Notes under the pieces: generated by a model | The model's database searches: none | Told to the model about the DNA's origin: nothing | The model's input: the letters and a program-made list of their open reading frames with translations, nothing else | Shown: positions 1-9,372 of the stretch, one piece after another | Position numbering within the stretch: the stretch's first letter is position 1 | How the letters are laid out: every line of letters starts with the position of its first letter | Origin: Wenxinia saemankumensis | Lineage (GTDB): Bacteria; Pseudomonadota; Alphaproteobacteria; Rhodobacterales; Rhodobacteraceae | DNA length: 64,000 bases | NCBI RefSeq assembly: GCF_900141735.1 | Contig: NZ_FQYO01000003.1 | Coordinates: 62,001-126,000, forward strand | Direction of reading: 5' to 3' | Translations under genes and position numbers: made by a program

Positions 1-1523
1 ACGCGTTCGCCCGGCGGGCGGGTCGGGTCGATGCGGTAGTCCAGCCCCCACAGCGTGTCGAGGAAGTAGCCGGGGACCGACGCCTTGATGAGCGGGCCGG
101 GCTCGCGCCCCGGCGCGACATGGGAGAAGACCTGCGCCGCGCATTCCAGCCAGGCCGCGGCCCCCTTTCCCGAGACGGTGATCAGTGCCGCCTGGTCCGA
201 GAACGGGTAGAATTCGTGGATCGTGTGCTGCGGCAGGTCCCCGGCGGCCAGATCGACGAAATTGCCCGGCCCGGCGCGGCCGCCGCTGCGGATCGGCGCG
301 GTGGCCGCCAGGATCGGCAGGTGCCGCAGCGGCGTGCCCTCGACCGAGCGGGCGGCGTAGGCGGCGAGCGCCTCGCCCAGGATGCGCCCGCCCGGATCGA
401 TGCCGATCAGCGCGAGGGTCGAGGACAGCGGCGCGGCGAGCCGGGTGAGCCGCCTGTCCCCCGCCCGCTCGACCACGCTCTGCATCCGCTCCAGCCGGCG
501 GAGGGCGGGGCCGCGCGGCCGGGTGCCGGGCGCTGGCGCGACGACGCGGCGGAGGCGGCTGGTCGGCTGCTCGCGGACCAGCGTCCGCCCCTCGCCCGCG
601 AAGAGGTCGAGCTCGATCATGCCCAGGCGTTCGCCGTAGGCGCCCGGGACCACGACCGGCGTGCCGTGCAGCAGGCCCCGCGGGTCGGACCCGGTCCCGG
701 GGGTCGGCGCCCCGGCCTCGCCCCGGTCCTCGGCCGGGCAGTCGCTGGGAAAGCATTCATGGGTATGGCCGCCGATGACCACGTCGATTCCCGGCATCCG
801 CGCCATCGCCTCGGCCCCGTCATCGTCGGGCATGCGTTCGTCGAAGCCGTCGATCCCGGCATGGCAGAGCGCGACGACCACGTCCGGCTCCTGCCGCAGG
901 AGATCCGGCAGGGCCTGGGCCATCGCCTGCCGGATCGGCAGGGTGCGGATCGACGGACCCAGCGCGGCGCGGTTCCAGTGCGCCGTCTCGCCCGGCATCA
1001 CGCCGATCACGCCGACCCGCACGTCGCGGGGCCGGCCGTCGGGGCCGGCGATCCGCCTCTCGAGCACGGTCCAGGGCGGAAAGACGTAGCGCCAGTCGCC
1101 GGTATCGGTCTGCCGCTGGACGCTGGCGCTGACCACGGCGAACTCCGCCCCGCCATAGGCGCGCAGCGCGTAGTCCAGCCCGTAATCGAGATCGTGGTTG
1201 CCCGGGGTCGCGGCGTCGAAGCCGAGCGCGTTCATCAGCCCGATCACCGGGTGCACGCCGTGCCGGTCCGCGCGCCATTCATGCGCCAGACGGTCGGCCA
1301 GGGCGCTGCCCTGCAGCAGGTCGCCGTTGTCGAAGAGCAGCAGATCGGGATTCTGCCGTCGCAGGTCCTGCAGCATGTCGGCCAGGGCCGAGAATCCGCC
1401 CTCGCGCCCGGCCGCATCCGCCGAGACGACGCGTGGCCGCACCCGGCAATGCAGGTCGCTGGTGGCCAGGACCGTCAGGCGAAGGCGATCGTCAAGGGAC
1501 CCGGGCGGCACGTCTTCCAGCAA
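1..1523 (-). CDS. cpdB: 2',3'-cyclic-nucleotide 2'-phosphodiesterase/3'-nucleotidase, partial (3' end beyond window)
   Basis: Calcineurin-like metallophosphoesterase with a 5'-nucleotidase-type C-terminal domain. The family hydrolyses 2',3'-cyclic nucleotides and 3'-nucleotides for nucleoside and phosphate salvage. Seen: a metal-binding SDLH motif near residue 22, FDNGDLLQGS near 65, GNHDLDYG near 108 and GGHTHECFP near 250, in the usual order. The C-terminal part (DTLWGLDYRID) runs off the left edge, so the stop is not visible. The start is a TTG at 1523, six bases after GGGAGAGG; no ATG fits as well. No signal peptide is visible, so periplasmic location is uncertain. It is divergent from nudC. 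Confidence 0.88.
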   Translation of the reverse strand, partial: MLEDVPPGSLDDRLRLTVLATSDLHCRVRPRVVSADAAGREGGFSALADMLQDLRRQNPDLLLFDNGDLLQGSALADRLAHEWRADRHGVHPVIGLMNALGFDAATPGNHDLDYGLDYALRAYGGAEFAVVSASVQRQTDTGDWRYVFPPWTVLERRIAGPDGRPRDVRVGVIGVMPGETAHWNRAALGPSIRTLPIRQAMAQALPDLLRQEPDVVVALCHAGIDGFDERMPDDDGAEAMARMPGIDVVIGGHTHECFPSDCPAEDRGEAGAPTPGTGSDPRGLLHGTPVVVPGAYGERLGMIELDLFAGEGRTLVREQPTSRLRRVVAPAPGTRPRGPALRRLERMQSVVERAGDRRLTRLAAPLSSTLALIGIDPGGRILGEALAAYAARSVEGTPLRHLPILAATAPIRSGGRAGPGNFVDLAAGDLPQHTIHEFYPFSDQAALITVSGKGAAAWLECAAQVFSHVAPGREPGPLIKASVPGYFLDTLWGLDYRIDPTRPPGER

Positions 1524-1634
1524 GTATGACCTCTCCCTGAAAACAACCTGCGCGAGAATCGGACGGAGGGGAAGCCCAGCGGGAACGTTCGGTGCCGATT
1601 GCGGCCGATGGGCCGCTGGTGTTCGGTAGCAGCC

Positions 1635-2603
1635 ATGAGGATTGGTGAACAGGTGACCTTCGGTGGATCCGGTCTTGACCGGGCGTCGGAGACACGGATC
1701 GACGCGGCGGCCCTGGCCCGGCTGGCCGCCCGCCCGGGCGCATGCAGCGTCCTGAGCTGGCGGGGCAAGCTGCTGATGCGCCCCGGTCCGGACGGGACCG
1801 AGGCGCTGGTCCGGCTGCCCCTGGACCATCCCGCGCTGCGCGACATCGCGCCGCGGATCCTGCTGGGGCGCGAGGACGGCGAGGGGATCTGGACCCACGA
1901 TCTGGGCGACTGGACTCCGCCGGAGGGCGAGTCGGCGACGATCGGCGCCTTCGTCGATCCGTCGGAACAGGCGCATCCGGAGGTGCCGGGCGCCCGCTTC
2001 GTCGAGCTGCGGGGCCGGCTGTCGGATCTGACCCCGCGCGACGCCGAGCTGGCCGCCACCGCGCGGGCGGTGACCGGCTGGCATGCGAGCCACGCCTTCT
2101 GCAGCGCCTGCGGCCGGCCGAGCGAGATGGCGGATGCCGGCTGGCGCCGCGTCTGCCCCGCCTGCGGCACGGCGCATTTCCCCCGCACCGATCCCGTCGT
2201 CATCATGCTGGTCCTGCGGGGGGACCGTGTCCTCCTCGGCCGCAATCCCGCCTGGCCGGAGGGAATGTTCTCGCTCCTCGCCGGCTTCGTCGAACCCGGA
2301 GAGACGATCGAGGCCGCCGTGCGCCGCGAGGTGCGCGAGGAGACCGGGGTCGCGGTCGGCGCGGTGCGTTACCTTGCCAGCCAGCCCTGGCCGTTCCCCG
2401 CCTCGCTGATGTTCGGCTGCGCGGCCGAGGCGACGAGCGAGGCGATCACCGTCGACCCGGTGGAGATCGAGGCCGCGGAATGGGTCGACCGCGAGCGCAT
2501 GGCCCGGATCCTGCGGGGCGTGGATTCGGGGATACGCGCGCCCAGAAAGGGCGCCATCGCCGGCTTCCTGCTGGCCGCCTGGGTTGCGGGGCGGCTCGAC
2601 TGA
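1635..2603 (+). CDS. nudC: NAD(+) diphosphatase (Nudix hydrolase)
   Basis: Cleaves NAD(H) to NMN(H) and AMP; the family also removes NAD caps from RNA. The protein is 322 residues. Seen: a four-cysteine zinc ribbon (CSAC...CPAC), a full Nudix box (GFVEPGETIEAAVRREVREE) and the SQPWPFP motif just after the box, which marks the NudC branch. The ATG at 1635 gives a normal N-terminus; TTG 1599 and ATG 1608 are in-frame alternatives with no better ribosome site. Divergent from cpdB, both being nucleotide-turnover genes. Confidence 0.9.
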   Translation: MRIGEQVTFGGSGLDRASETRIDAAALARLAARPGACSVLSWRGKLLMRPGPDGTEALVRLPLDHPALRDIAPRILLGREDGEGIWTHDLGDWTPPEGESATIGAFVDPSEQAHPEVPGARFVELRGRLSDLTPRDAELAATARAVTGWHASHAFCSACGRPSEMADAGWRRVCPACGTAHFPRTDPVVIMLVLRGDRVLLGRNPAWPEGMFSLLAGFVEPGETIEAAVRREVREETGVAVGAVRYLASQPWPFPASLMFGCAAEATSEAITVDPVEIEAAEWVDRERMARILRGVDSGIRAPRKGAIAGFLLAAWVAGRLD

Positions 2604-2676
2604 CCGCTAGATCGCCCGGGGCCGGACCGCCGCGTGCGGAGGGCCGAGGGGCGACAGGCAGCAGGACGACGTCGAG

Positions 2677-3147
2677 ATGCAGATCACCGCGCGCGAGGAC
2701 ATCGAGGCCCCGATCGAGGCGGTCTTCGCCGAGGCGAGCGACTTTCCCGCCTTCGAGCGTCAGGCCCTGCGCCGCGGCGCCGACGTGCGCCGGGTCGACG
2801 GCGAGGGGGAGATCGGCGAGGGCACGGCCTGGGAGATCCGGTTCCAGTTCCGCGGCCGCGAGCGCGAGGTGCGCGCCGACATCGTGCAGTTCGAACCGCC
2901 GCAGGCCTATGCCGTCACCTCCTCCACCGGCGGGCTGGAGGGGCTGACCTACGTGGAATGCGTCGCGCTGGCCCGGTCGCGCACCCGGATCACCATGGTC
3001 ACCGAGTTCTCGGCCAGGACGCTGCCGGCGCGGCTGCTGCTGCAATCGCTGAAGCTGGCCCGCGGCAAGCTGACGAAGCGGCTCACGGCGCGCACCGCCC
3101 ATTTCGCGCGCGAGGTCGAGGCGCGCTGGCAGCGCCGCGGGGCCTGA
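2677..3147 (+). CDS. SRPBCC (START/polyketide-cyclase fold) family protein
   Basis: A 156-residue single-domain protein that begins MQITAREDIEAPIEAVFAEA, the typical first strand and helix of the SRPBCC lipid-binding fold, and ends in a long basic C-terminal helix. The family binds hydrophobic ligands or acts in ubiquinone, lipid or polyketide metabolism; no residue here fixes the ligand. It is co-directional with nudC (74 bp gap) and convergent with pheA. Function is therefore unassigned beyond the fold. Confidence 0.7.
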   Translation: MQITAREDIEAPIEAVFAEASDFPAFERQALRRGADVRRVDGEGEIGEGTAWEIRFQFRGREREVRADIVQFEPPQAYAVTSSTGGLEGLTYVECVALARSRTRITMVTEFSARTLPARLLLQSLKLARGKLTKRLTARTAHFAREVEARWQRRGA

Positions 3148-3188
3148 CCGGGCGGGGCTTGACGGGGCAGGGGCCCGCTCGCCGGGGA

Positions 3189-4037
3189 TCAGCGCCGCTC
3201 GCTCTCGTAGCGGCGGGCGGCGGCCGGAAAGACGCCCAGCAGGCGCACCATGTCGGTGAAGTAGTCCAGCTCCTCCAGCGCCAGCTGGACCGAACGGTCG
3301 TCGGGATGGCCCTCGATCTCGGCATAGAACTGGGTCGCGGTGAAATGACCGCCGACCATGTAGCTTTCCAGCTTGGTCATGTTGACGCCGTTCGTCGCGA
3401 ATCCGCCCATCGCCTTGTAGAGCGCGGCGGGGATGTTGCGCACGCGGAAGACGAAGGCGGTGATCATGCCGCCCTTGCCGCGCCGCTTGAGGTCGGGCTC
3501 GCGGGCCATGACGATGAAGCGCGTCGTGTTGCGGTCGTGATCCTCGATGTGCCGGGCGAGGACGCGCAGCCCGTAGATCTCGGCCGCGAGCTCGGAGGCG
3601 AGTGCGGCGCGGCTGTCGTCGCCGCCCTCGGACACCTCGCGGGCGGCGCGCGCATTGTCCGAGCAGACCTCGCTCGCGATGCCGTTCTCGCGCAGGAAGC
3701 CGCGGGCCTGCGGCAGGATCACCGCATGGCCGAGCGCGGTGCGGATCTGCTCGAGCCGCGCACCGGGCCGGCCGAGCAGGTTGACATGCACCCTGACGAA
3801 GGCCTCGTCGACGATGTGCAGCCCGCTCTCGGGCAGCAGCTGGTGGACGTCGGCGACCCGGCCGTAGGTGGAGTTCTCCACCGCGATCATGCCGAGATCG
3901 GCGTCGCCCTTGCGGACGCTCTCGATCGCGTCCTCGAAGGTGGGGCAGGGCCACGGCTCCATGTTGGGCCGGGCCTCGGCGCAGGCCTGGTGCCCGTAGG
4001 CGCCGAGCTCGCCCTGGAAGGCGATGCGGTTGGTCAT
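3189..4037 (-). CDS. pheA: prephenate dehydratase
   Basis: Monofunctional cytoplasmic enzyme converting prephenate to phenylpyruvate in phenylalanine synthesis, 282 residues. Seen: the N-terminal catalytic domain with IAFQGELGAYG and the TTRF active-site motif at about 171-174, then a regulatory ACT domain (about 190-270) with NIPAALYKAMGGFATNGVNM and ESYMVGG. No chorismate mutase domain is fused. The ATG at 4037 gives the canonical start MTNRIAFQGELG; upstream open codons do not resemble the family. Divergent from the cytochrome c gene, an arrangement common in Rhodobacteraceae. Confidence 0.93.
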   Translation of the reverse strand: MTNRIAFQGELGAYGHQACAEARPNMEPWPCPTFEDAIESVRKGDADLGMIAVENSTYGRVADVHQLLPESGLHIVDEAFVRVHVNLLGRPGARLEQIRTALGHAVILPQARGFLRENGIASEVCSDNARAAREVSEGGDDSRAALASELAAEIYGLRVLARHIEDHDRNTTRFIVMAREPDLKRRGKGGMITAFVFRVRNIPAALYKAMGGFATNGVNMTKLESYMVGGHFTATQFYAEIEGHPDDRSVQLALEELDYFTDMVRLLGVFPAAARRYESERR

Positions 4038-4246
4038 GTCGGTCCTCCCCCGCAGGTCGCGGCCTGCGGCCCTGTCAAGACGGCCGGGGTCCCCGTTCGG
4101 GTGGCAGCCGGGGGGAGGCCGGGCCGGCCGCGCGCGCCGGTGCGGCGGGGCGGCAGTCGGGCAATTCGTCGCGGTTCTACGGCTTGCACAGGGGCATCCC
4201 AAGGGGATACATGGGCGCGCAAACGATGCGGGGACGGAAGCGCGGC

Positions 4247-4771
4247 ATGTTCGACACAATGACCCTCACCAAGATCGTCGGCGGCGTCTGCGGCACCTTC
4301 CTGGTGTTCCTGCTGGGCGGCTGGGGCGCGGAGCTCATCTACGAGCCGGCCGAGAGCCACGGCGAGGGCGAGGAGCATGCGCAGGGCTACGTGATCCCGG
4401 TCGAGGACAGCACCGCCTCCGCCGAGCCGGAGGAGGAGATAGACGTGGCGGCCGTGCTCGCCAGCGGCGACGCCGCCTCGGGCGAGGGCCTGTTCCGCAA
4501 CTGCCGGTCCTGCCACGCGGTCGCCCCGGGCGAGAACATGACCGGCCCGACGCTGCACGGCGTCGTCGGCCGCGGCATCGACACGGTGCCCGACTACGCC
4601 TATTCCGGCGCGCTCGAGCAGCTGGGGGACGTGTGGTCGCCCGAGGTGCTCTTCGCCTTCCTCGAGGATCCGCGCGGCACCGCGCCCGGCACCAAGATGA
4701 CCTATGCCGGCATGCGCGACCCTCAGGACCGCGCCGACCTGATCGCCTGGCTCGCCACGCAGGACGGCTGA
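4247..4771 (+). CDS. membrane-anchored c-type cytochrome (cytochrome cy/c552-like)
   Basis: Single-heme electron carrier held to the periplasmic face of the inner membrane, probably passing electrons from the bc1 complex to terminal oxidases. The protein is 174 residues. Seen: an uncleaved N-terminal anchor (about 8-28), an acidic linker, the heme site CRSCH at 86-90 and PGTKM with Met151 as the likely sixth ligand. The ATG at 4247 (MFDTMTLTKIVGG) follows GGACGGAAG and matches the family start. A Rho-independent terminator follows. Confidence 0.85.
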   Translation: MFDTMTLTKIVGGVCGTFLVFLLGGWGAELIYEPAESHGEGEEHAQGYVIPVEDSTASAEPEEEIDVAAVLASGDAASGEGLFRNCRSCHAVAPGENMTGPTLHGVVGRGIDTVPDYAYSGALEQLGDVWSPEVLFAFLEDPRGTAPGTKMTYAGMRDPQDRADLIAWLATQDG

Positions 4772-4796
4772 GGTTCCGGCGACGGACCGGGAAACG

Positions 4797-4827
4797 CGCC
4801 GCCGCGGGCCACCGCCGGCGGCGTTTT
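4797..4827 (+). terminator. Rho-independent terminator after the cytochrome c gene
   Basis: A perfect 8-bp stem (CGCCGCCG, 4797-4804; CGGCGGCG, 4816-4823) with an 11-base loop is followed by TTTT. It lies 25 bp after the cytochrome stop codon and before yejA. Confidence 0.75.
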
Positions 4828-4987
4828 CATGTCCGGCGGGATCGTTCGTTGCGCGGGACCGGTCCGCCGCGAGCGGATCACGGGGGCCTGACGGATCCTC
4901 ACGCAATCTCGCCTTGAACATCGCGGCGCCGGGCCGCTAGCGTTGCCGGCAAGCCTGACACACCCGTCCCCGATGGAGGATCGCCCG

Positions 4988-6916
4988 GTGCCCCATTCCC
5001 GCAAGACCGCCCCTCGCGCCCTCGCCGTCGCCCGCGCCACCGGCGCCCCCGTTCCGTGGATCGGCGGGGCGCTGCTGCTGGGGGCCGGCTTGCTCGCGGC
5101 CGGGGCCGTCCACGGGCAGGATGCGGACGAGGCGGTGACCGAGAGCCACGGCTACACCAATTTCGGCGAGCTGAGATATCCCGCCGATTTCGAGCATCTC
5201 GACTACGTCAATCCCGACGCCCCCAAGGGCGGCGAGATCGCGACCTGGGCGCAAGGCACCTTCGACAGCTTCAACAACTATGCCCGCGAGGGCGTCCCGG
5301 TGGCGCTGAACGACATCTACTACGAGAGCATCCTCACCGGCACCGCCGACGACGTCTACGGCAGCTACTGCTACCTCTGCACGACGCTCGAATATCCCGA
5401 GAGCCGGGACTGGGTGATCTTCAACCTGCGGGACGACGTGACCTTCTCGGACGGGACGCCGATGACGGCGGCGGACGTGGAGTTCAGCTTCAACCTCTTT
5501 CTCGAGCAGGGCATCGCCGAATACCGGGCGGTGGTCGAGAGCTACATCGAGAGCGTCGAGGTGATCGACGATCACACGATCCGCTTCGATTTCGCCGACG
5601 AGGCCCCGGTGCGCGATCGCGTCGGTTTCGCGGGCGGCACGCCGGTCTTCTCGAAGACCTGGTTCGAGACCAACGGGATCCGCCTCGACGAGTCCCAGGA
5701 TGCGCCATTCCTCGGCACCGGGCCCTATGTCCTCGGCAGCTTCGACTACAACCGGCAAGTGGTGATCGAGCGCGACCCCGACTGGTGGGGGGCGGACCTG
5801 CCGATCAACCGGGGGCGGTACAACTTCGACACGATCCGGGTCGAGTATTTCGCCGACGGCTCGGCCGCGTTCGAGGGCTTCGCCGCGGGAGAATACACCT
5901 TCCGGGCCGAGAACTCGTCCAAGGACTGGGCCACGTCCTACACCTTCCCTGCGGTCGAGAACGGCTGGGTCGTGCAGGAGACGATCCCGTCGGGCGCGAT
6001 CGGATCGGGCCAGGCCTTCGTCTTCAATCTCGACCATCCGCAATGGCAGGACATCCGCGTGCGGCAGGCCGTCGAGATGATGTTCAACTTCGAATGGTCG
6101 AACGAGACGCTGTTCTACGGACTCTACGACCGCACCACCGGCTTCTGGCAGAACTCCGACCTCGCCGCGAGCGGCACGCCCTCGCCCGAGGAGGTCGCGA
6201 TCCTGCAGCCGCTCGTCGACGAGGGCCTGCTGCCCGAGAGCATTCTCACCGACGAGGTGGTGATGCCGACGGTCAACGGCGCCGGCCAGAACCAGCCCGA
6301 CCGCGCGGTGTTCCGCGCCGCGGGTGCGCTGCTGGCCGAGGCCGGTTGGGAGGTCGGGCCGGCCGGAATGCTGCAGAAGGACGGCCAGCCGTTGCAGATG
6401 ACCATCCTGCAGGTGTCGCCCCTGTTCGACCGCATCGTGAACCCCTTCATCGAGAACCTGCGCCAGCTCGGCATCGACGCAAGGCTCGACCGGGTCGACT
6501 ACGCGCAATACGTGGAGCGGACGCGGACCGGCGATTACGACCTGGTCAACTCGTCGCCGGGCCAGAGTTTCGAGCCGGGCTCGGGTCTCAAGCAGTGGTT
6601 CGACAGCTCGACCGCGGGCGACAGCTCGCGCAACCTAATGAACCTGCGGGATCCGGCGATCGACCGGCTGCTGCCGATCGTGATCGAGGCGCAGACGCTG
6701 GAGGAGATGGTGCCGGCCGTCCACGCGCTCGACCGGGTGCTCAGGGCGACGCGGTTCTGGGTGCCGCAGTGGAACAAGGGCGAAACCTGGGTCGCCTATT
6801 ACGACATGTTCCGTCACCCCGAGACGCTGCCCCCCTATGCGACGGGCGAGCTCGACTGGTGGTGGTACGATGCCGAGGCGGCGCAGGCGCTGCGCGACGC
6901 CGGGGCCCTGAACTGA
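4988..6916 (+). CDS. yejA: YejA-type peptide ABC transporter substrate-binding protein
   Basis: Periplasmic solute-binding protein (SBP family 5) of the YejABEF importer, which in enterobacteria takes up peptides and microcin C. The protein is 642 residues. Seen: an Ala/Leu-rich N-terminal hydrophobic segment ending near AAGAVHGQ (export signal), then HGYTNFGELRYP and the YVNPDAPKGG block typical of YejA. A GTG start at 4988 is chosen because GGAGGA lies seven bases upstream; the upstream ATG would include that site. First gene of yejABEF, 24 bp before yejB. Confidence 0.9.
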   Translation: MPHSRKTAPRALAVARATGAPVPWIGGALLLGAGLLAAGAVHGQDADEAVTESHGYTNFGELRYPADFEHLDYVNPDAPKGGEIATWAQGTFDSFNNYAREGVPVALNDIYYESILTGTADDVYGSYCYLCTTLEYPESRDWVIFNLRDDVTFSDGTPMTAADVEFSFNLFLEQGIAEYRAVVESYIESVEVIDDHTIRFDFADEAPVRDRVGFAGGTPVFSKTWFETNGIRLDESQDAPFLGTGPYVLGSFDYNRQVVIERDPDWWGADLPINRGRYNFDTIRVEYFADGSAAFEGFAAGEYTFRAENSSKDWATSYTFPAVENGWVVQETIPSGAIGSGQAFVFNLDHPQWQDIRVRQAVEMMFNFEWSNETLFYGLYDRTTGFWQNSDLAASGTPSPEEVAILQPLVDEGLLPESILTDEVVMPTVNGAGQNQPDRAVFRAAGALLAEAGWEVGPAGMLQKDGQPLQMTILQVSPLFDRIVNPFIENLRQLGIDARLDRVDYAQYVERTRTGDYDLVNSSPGQSFEPGSGLKQWFDSSTAGDSSRNLMNLRDPAIDRLLPIVIEAQTLEEMVPAVHALDRVLRATRFWVPQWNKGETWVAYYDMFRHPETLPPYATGELDWWWYDAEAAQALRDAGALN

Positions 6917-6940
6917 TCCGATAACGAGGAGGAGGAGCCC

Positions 6941-8017
6941 TTGGGCGCCTACATCCTGCGGCGGCTGCTGCTCGTGATCCCCACGCTGCTCGGGATCATG
7001 ATCATCAACTTCGCCCTGACCCAGTTCGTGCCCGGCGGGCCCATCGAGCAGATCATCGCTCGGATGGAAGGCGGCGGCGACGTGTTCGAGAGCATCTCGG
7101 GCGGCGGGTCCGAGGTGACCATGGGCGACACCGGCTCCGACTATGTCGGCGCCCGGGGCCTGCCGCCCGACTTCATCGCCCAGCTCGAGCGGGAATTCGG
7201 CTTCGACAAGCCGCCGCTCGAGCGGTTCATGCTGATGATGTGGGACTACATGCGGTTCGATTTCGGCGAGAGCTGGTTCCGCTCGATCTCGGTCGTGGAC
7301 CTGGTGCTCGAGAAGCTGCCGGTCTCGATCACGCTGGGTCTGTGGTCGACCCTGATCGCCTACCTGATCTCGATCCCGCTCGGCATCCGCAAGGCGGTCC
7401 GGGACGGCTCGGCCTTCGATACCTGGACGTCTGGCGCGATCATCGTCGGCTACGCGATCCCGGGCTTCCTCTTCGCGATCCTGCTGATCGTGCTCTTCGC
7501 CGGCGGCAGCTACTTCCGCATCTTCCCGCTGCGGGGCCTCACCTCCGACAACTGGGAGGATCTGAGCCTGATCGGCAAGGTCCTGGACTATTTCTGGCAC
7601 ATCACGCTGCCGGTGACCGCCTCTCTCATCTCGTCCTTCGCGACGTTGACGCTGCTGACGAAGAACTCGTTCCTCGACGAGATCAAGAAGCAGTACGTGA
7701 TGACCGCGCGCGCCAAGGGGCTGGCCGAGCGGCGGGTCCTCTACGGGCACGTCTTCCGCAACGCGATGCTGATCGTGATCTCGGGCTTTCCGGCGCTGTT
7801 CATCGGCGTGTTCTTCGGCGGCTCCCTCATCATCGAGACGCTGTTCAGCCTCGACGGCCTGGGACGGCTCGGCTACGAGGCCGCGCTGGCGCGGGACTAC
7901 CCGGTAGTGTTCGGCACGCTCTTCGCCTTCTCGCTGATCGGGTTGGTCATCGGGATCATCACTGATCTGACCTACGTCTTCATCGATCCGCGGATCGACT
8001 TCGAGAGCAGGGGATAG
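6941..8017 (+). CDS. yejB: YejB-type peptide ABC transporter permease
   Basis: Inner-membrane permease of the dipeptide/oligopeptide class, partner of YejE, 358 residues. Seen: an N-terminal membrane segment ([20 protein letters not shown]), the long periplasmic loop characteristic of YejB, several further membrane helices, and the inner coupling loop [19 protein letters not shown] that docks on the ATPase. Start is TTG 6941 directly after the strong site GGAGGAGGAG. It ends 5 bp before yejE. Confidence 0.9.
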   Translation: MGAYILRRLLLVIPTLLGIMIINFALTQFVPGGPIEQIIARMEGGGDVFESISGGGSEVTMGDTGSDYVGARGLPPDFIAQLEREFGFDKPPLERFMLMMWDYMRFDFGESWFRSISVVDLVLEKLPVSITLGLWSTLIAYLISIPLGIRKAVRDGSAFDTWTSGAIIVGYAIPGFLFAILLIVLFAGGSYFRIFPLRGLTSDNWEDLSLIGKVLDYFWHITLPVTASLISSFATLTLLTKNSFLDEIKKQYVMTARAKGLAERRVLYGHVFRNAMLIVISGFPALFIGVFFGGSLIIETLFSLDGLGRLGYEAALARDYPVVFGTLFAFSLIGLVIGIITDLTYVFIDPRIDFESRG

Positions 8018-8022
8018 CGCCG

Positions 8023-9372
8023 ATGTCCGATCCCCGCATCAACGAGGGCGCCTCCTCGGCCCCGCATCCGGGCGCCGCGGCCGATCCCTCGACCACGTTG
8101 ACGCCGGTCGGCGCCCCCGCCGGCCGCAAGGCGCGGCTCTCGCCGCTCAATCAGCGCCGCTGGCGCAACTTCAAGCGCAACCGCCGCGCCCTGTGGTCCG
8201 CCGTGATCTTCGGCCTGCTCTTCGGGCTGTCGCTGTTCTCGGAATTCCTCGCCAACGACAAGCCGATCCTCGTCAGCTACCGGGGCGAGCTGCGGATGCC
8301 GATCTTCAGCTTCTATTCCGAGCGCGACTTCGGCGGCGACTTCCCGACCGAGGCGGCCTATGGCGACCCCGAGGTGCAATGCCTGATCGTGACCGGCGGG
8401 GTGGAGGATTGCTTCGACACGCCGGGCGAGATCCTGGCCCGGGTCAACAACGGCTTCGATCTGCAGATGGAGGGGTTCGAGAGGGGCTGGATGCTCTGGC
8501 CGCCGATCCCCTATTCCTACGACACGATCGTCGACCGGCCCGGCGTCGCCCCCGCCCCGCCCAACGTCATCGGCTATTACGAGGGCGAGGACGGAGAGAC
8601 GTCGTTCGGCCTGCTGCCGCCCGGGCAGCGGGGGTCGAACCTTCTGGGTACCGACGACACCAAGCGGGACGTGCTGGCGCGGGTGATCTACGGCTTCCGC
8701 CTGTCGATCCTCTTCGCGCTGATGGTCACCGTCGCCTCGTCGGTGATCGGCGTCGTGGCGGGCGCGGTGCAGGGCTATTTCGGCGGCTGGACCGACCTGA
8801 TCTTCCAGCGCTTCATCGAGATCTGGACCGGCACGCCCAGCCTCTACGTCATCATCATCCTCTTCGCGATCCTGGGGCGAAGTTTCTGGCTGCTGGTCTT
8901 CCTGACCGTGCTCTTCGGCTGGCCCGCGCTGGTCGGCGTGGTGCGGGCGGAGTTCCTGCGCGCCCGCAACTTCGAATATGTCCGCGCGGCCAAGGCGCTG
9001 GGGGTCAGCGACCGGACCATCATGTTCCGGCACATGCTGCCGAACGCGATGGTGGCGACGGTGACGATGCTGCCCTTCCTCGTGACCGGCGCGATCGGGA
9101 CGCTCGCCTCGCTCGACTTCCTCGGTTTCGGGCTGCCCTCCTCGGCGCCGTCGCTGGGCGAGATGACGTTGCAGGCGAAGCAGAACCTGCAGGCGCCCTG
9201 GCTCGGCTTCACCGCCTTCTTCACCTTCGCGATCATGCTGTCGCTGCTCGTCTTCGTCTTCGAGGGGATCCGCGACGCCTTCGATCCGCGCAAGACGTTC
9301 AGCGGCGGCCCCTCGGCGGCGGAGGCAGAGGCCGGGGAGCGCGAGATCGAGGCGGAAGGAAGGACGGCATGA
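8023..9372 (+). CDS. yejE: YejE-type peptide ABC transporter permease
   Basis: Second permease of the YejABEF importer, 449 residues, longer than ordinary DppC proteins because of the large periplasmic insert (about 85-215) found in YejE. Seen: an N-terminal basic segment LSPLNQRRWRNFKRNRRALW before the first membrane helix, and the EAA-type loop RAAKALGVSDRTIMFRHMLPNA. The stop overlaps the yejF start (ATGA), which indicates translational coupling. Confidence 0.9.
   Translation: MSDPRINEGASSAPHPGAAADPSTTLTPVGAPAGRKARLSPLNQRRWRNFKRNRRALWSAVIFGLLFGLSLFSEFLANDKPILVSYRGELRMPIFSFYSERDFGGDFPTEAAYGDPEVQCLIVTGGVEDCFDTPGEILARVNNGFDLQMEGFERGWMLWPPIPYSYDTIVDRPGVAPAPPNVIGYYEGEDGETSFGLLPPGQRGSNLLGTDDTKRDVLARVIYGFRLSILFALMVTVASSVIGVVAGAVQGYFGGWTDLIFQRFIEIWTGTPSLYVIIILFAILGRSFWLLVFLTVLFGWPALVGVVRAEFLRARNFEYVRAAKALGVSDRTIMFRHMLPNAMVATVTMLPFLVTGAIGTLASLDFLGFGLPSSAPSLGEMTLQAKQNLQAPWLGFTAFFTFAIMLSLLVFVFEGIRDAFDPRKTFSGGPSAAEAEAGEREIEAEGRTA

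Noticed and set aside
120-1529. A 469-codon plus-strand open frame opposite cpdB
   Set aside because: Composition is that of an antisense shadow. The minus strand encodes all the CpdB motifs in order.
4937-6508. A 523-codon minus-strand open frame opposite yejA
   Set aside because: Antisense shadow rich in Val/Glu/Arg/His with no recognisable domain; yejA is well supported by its motifs and signal peptide.
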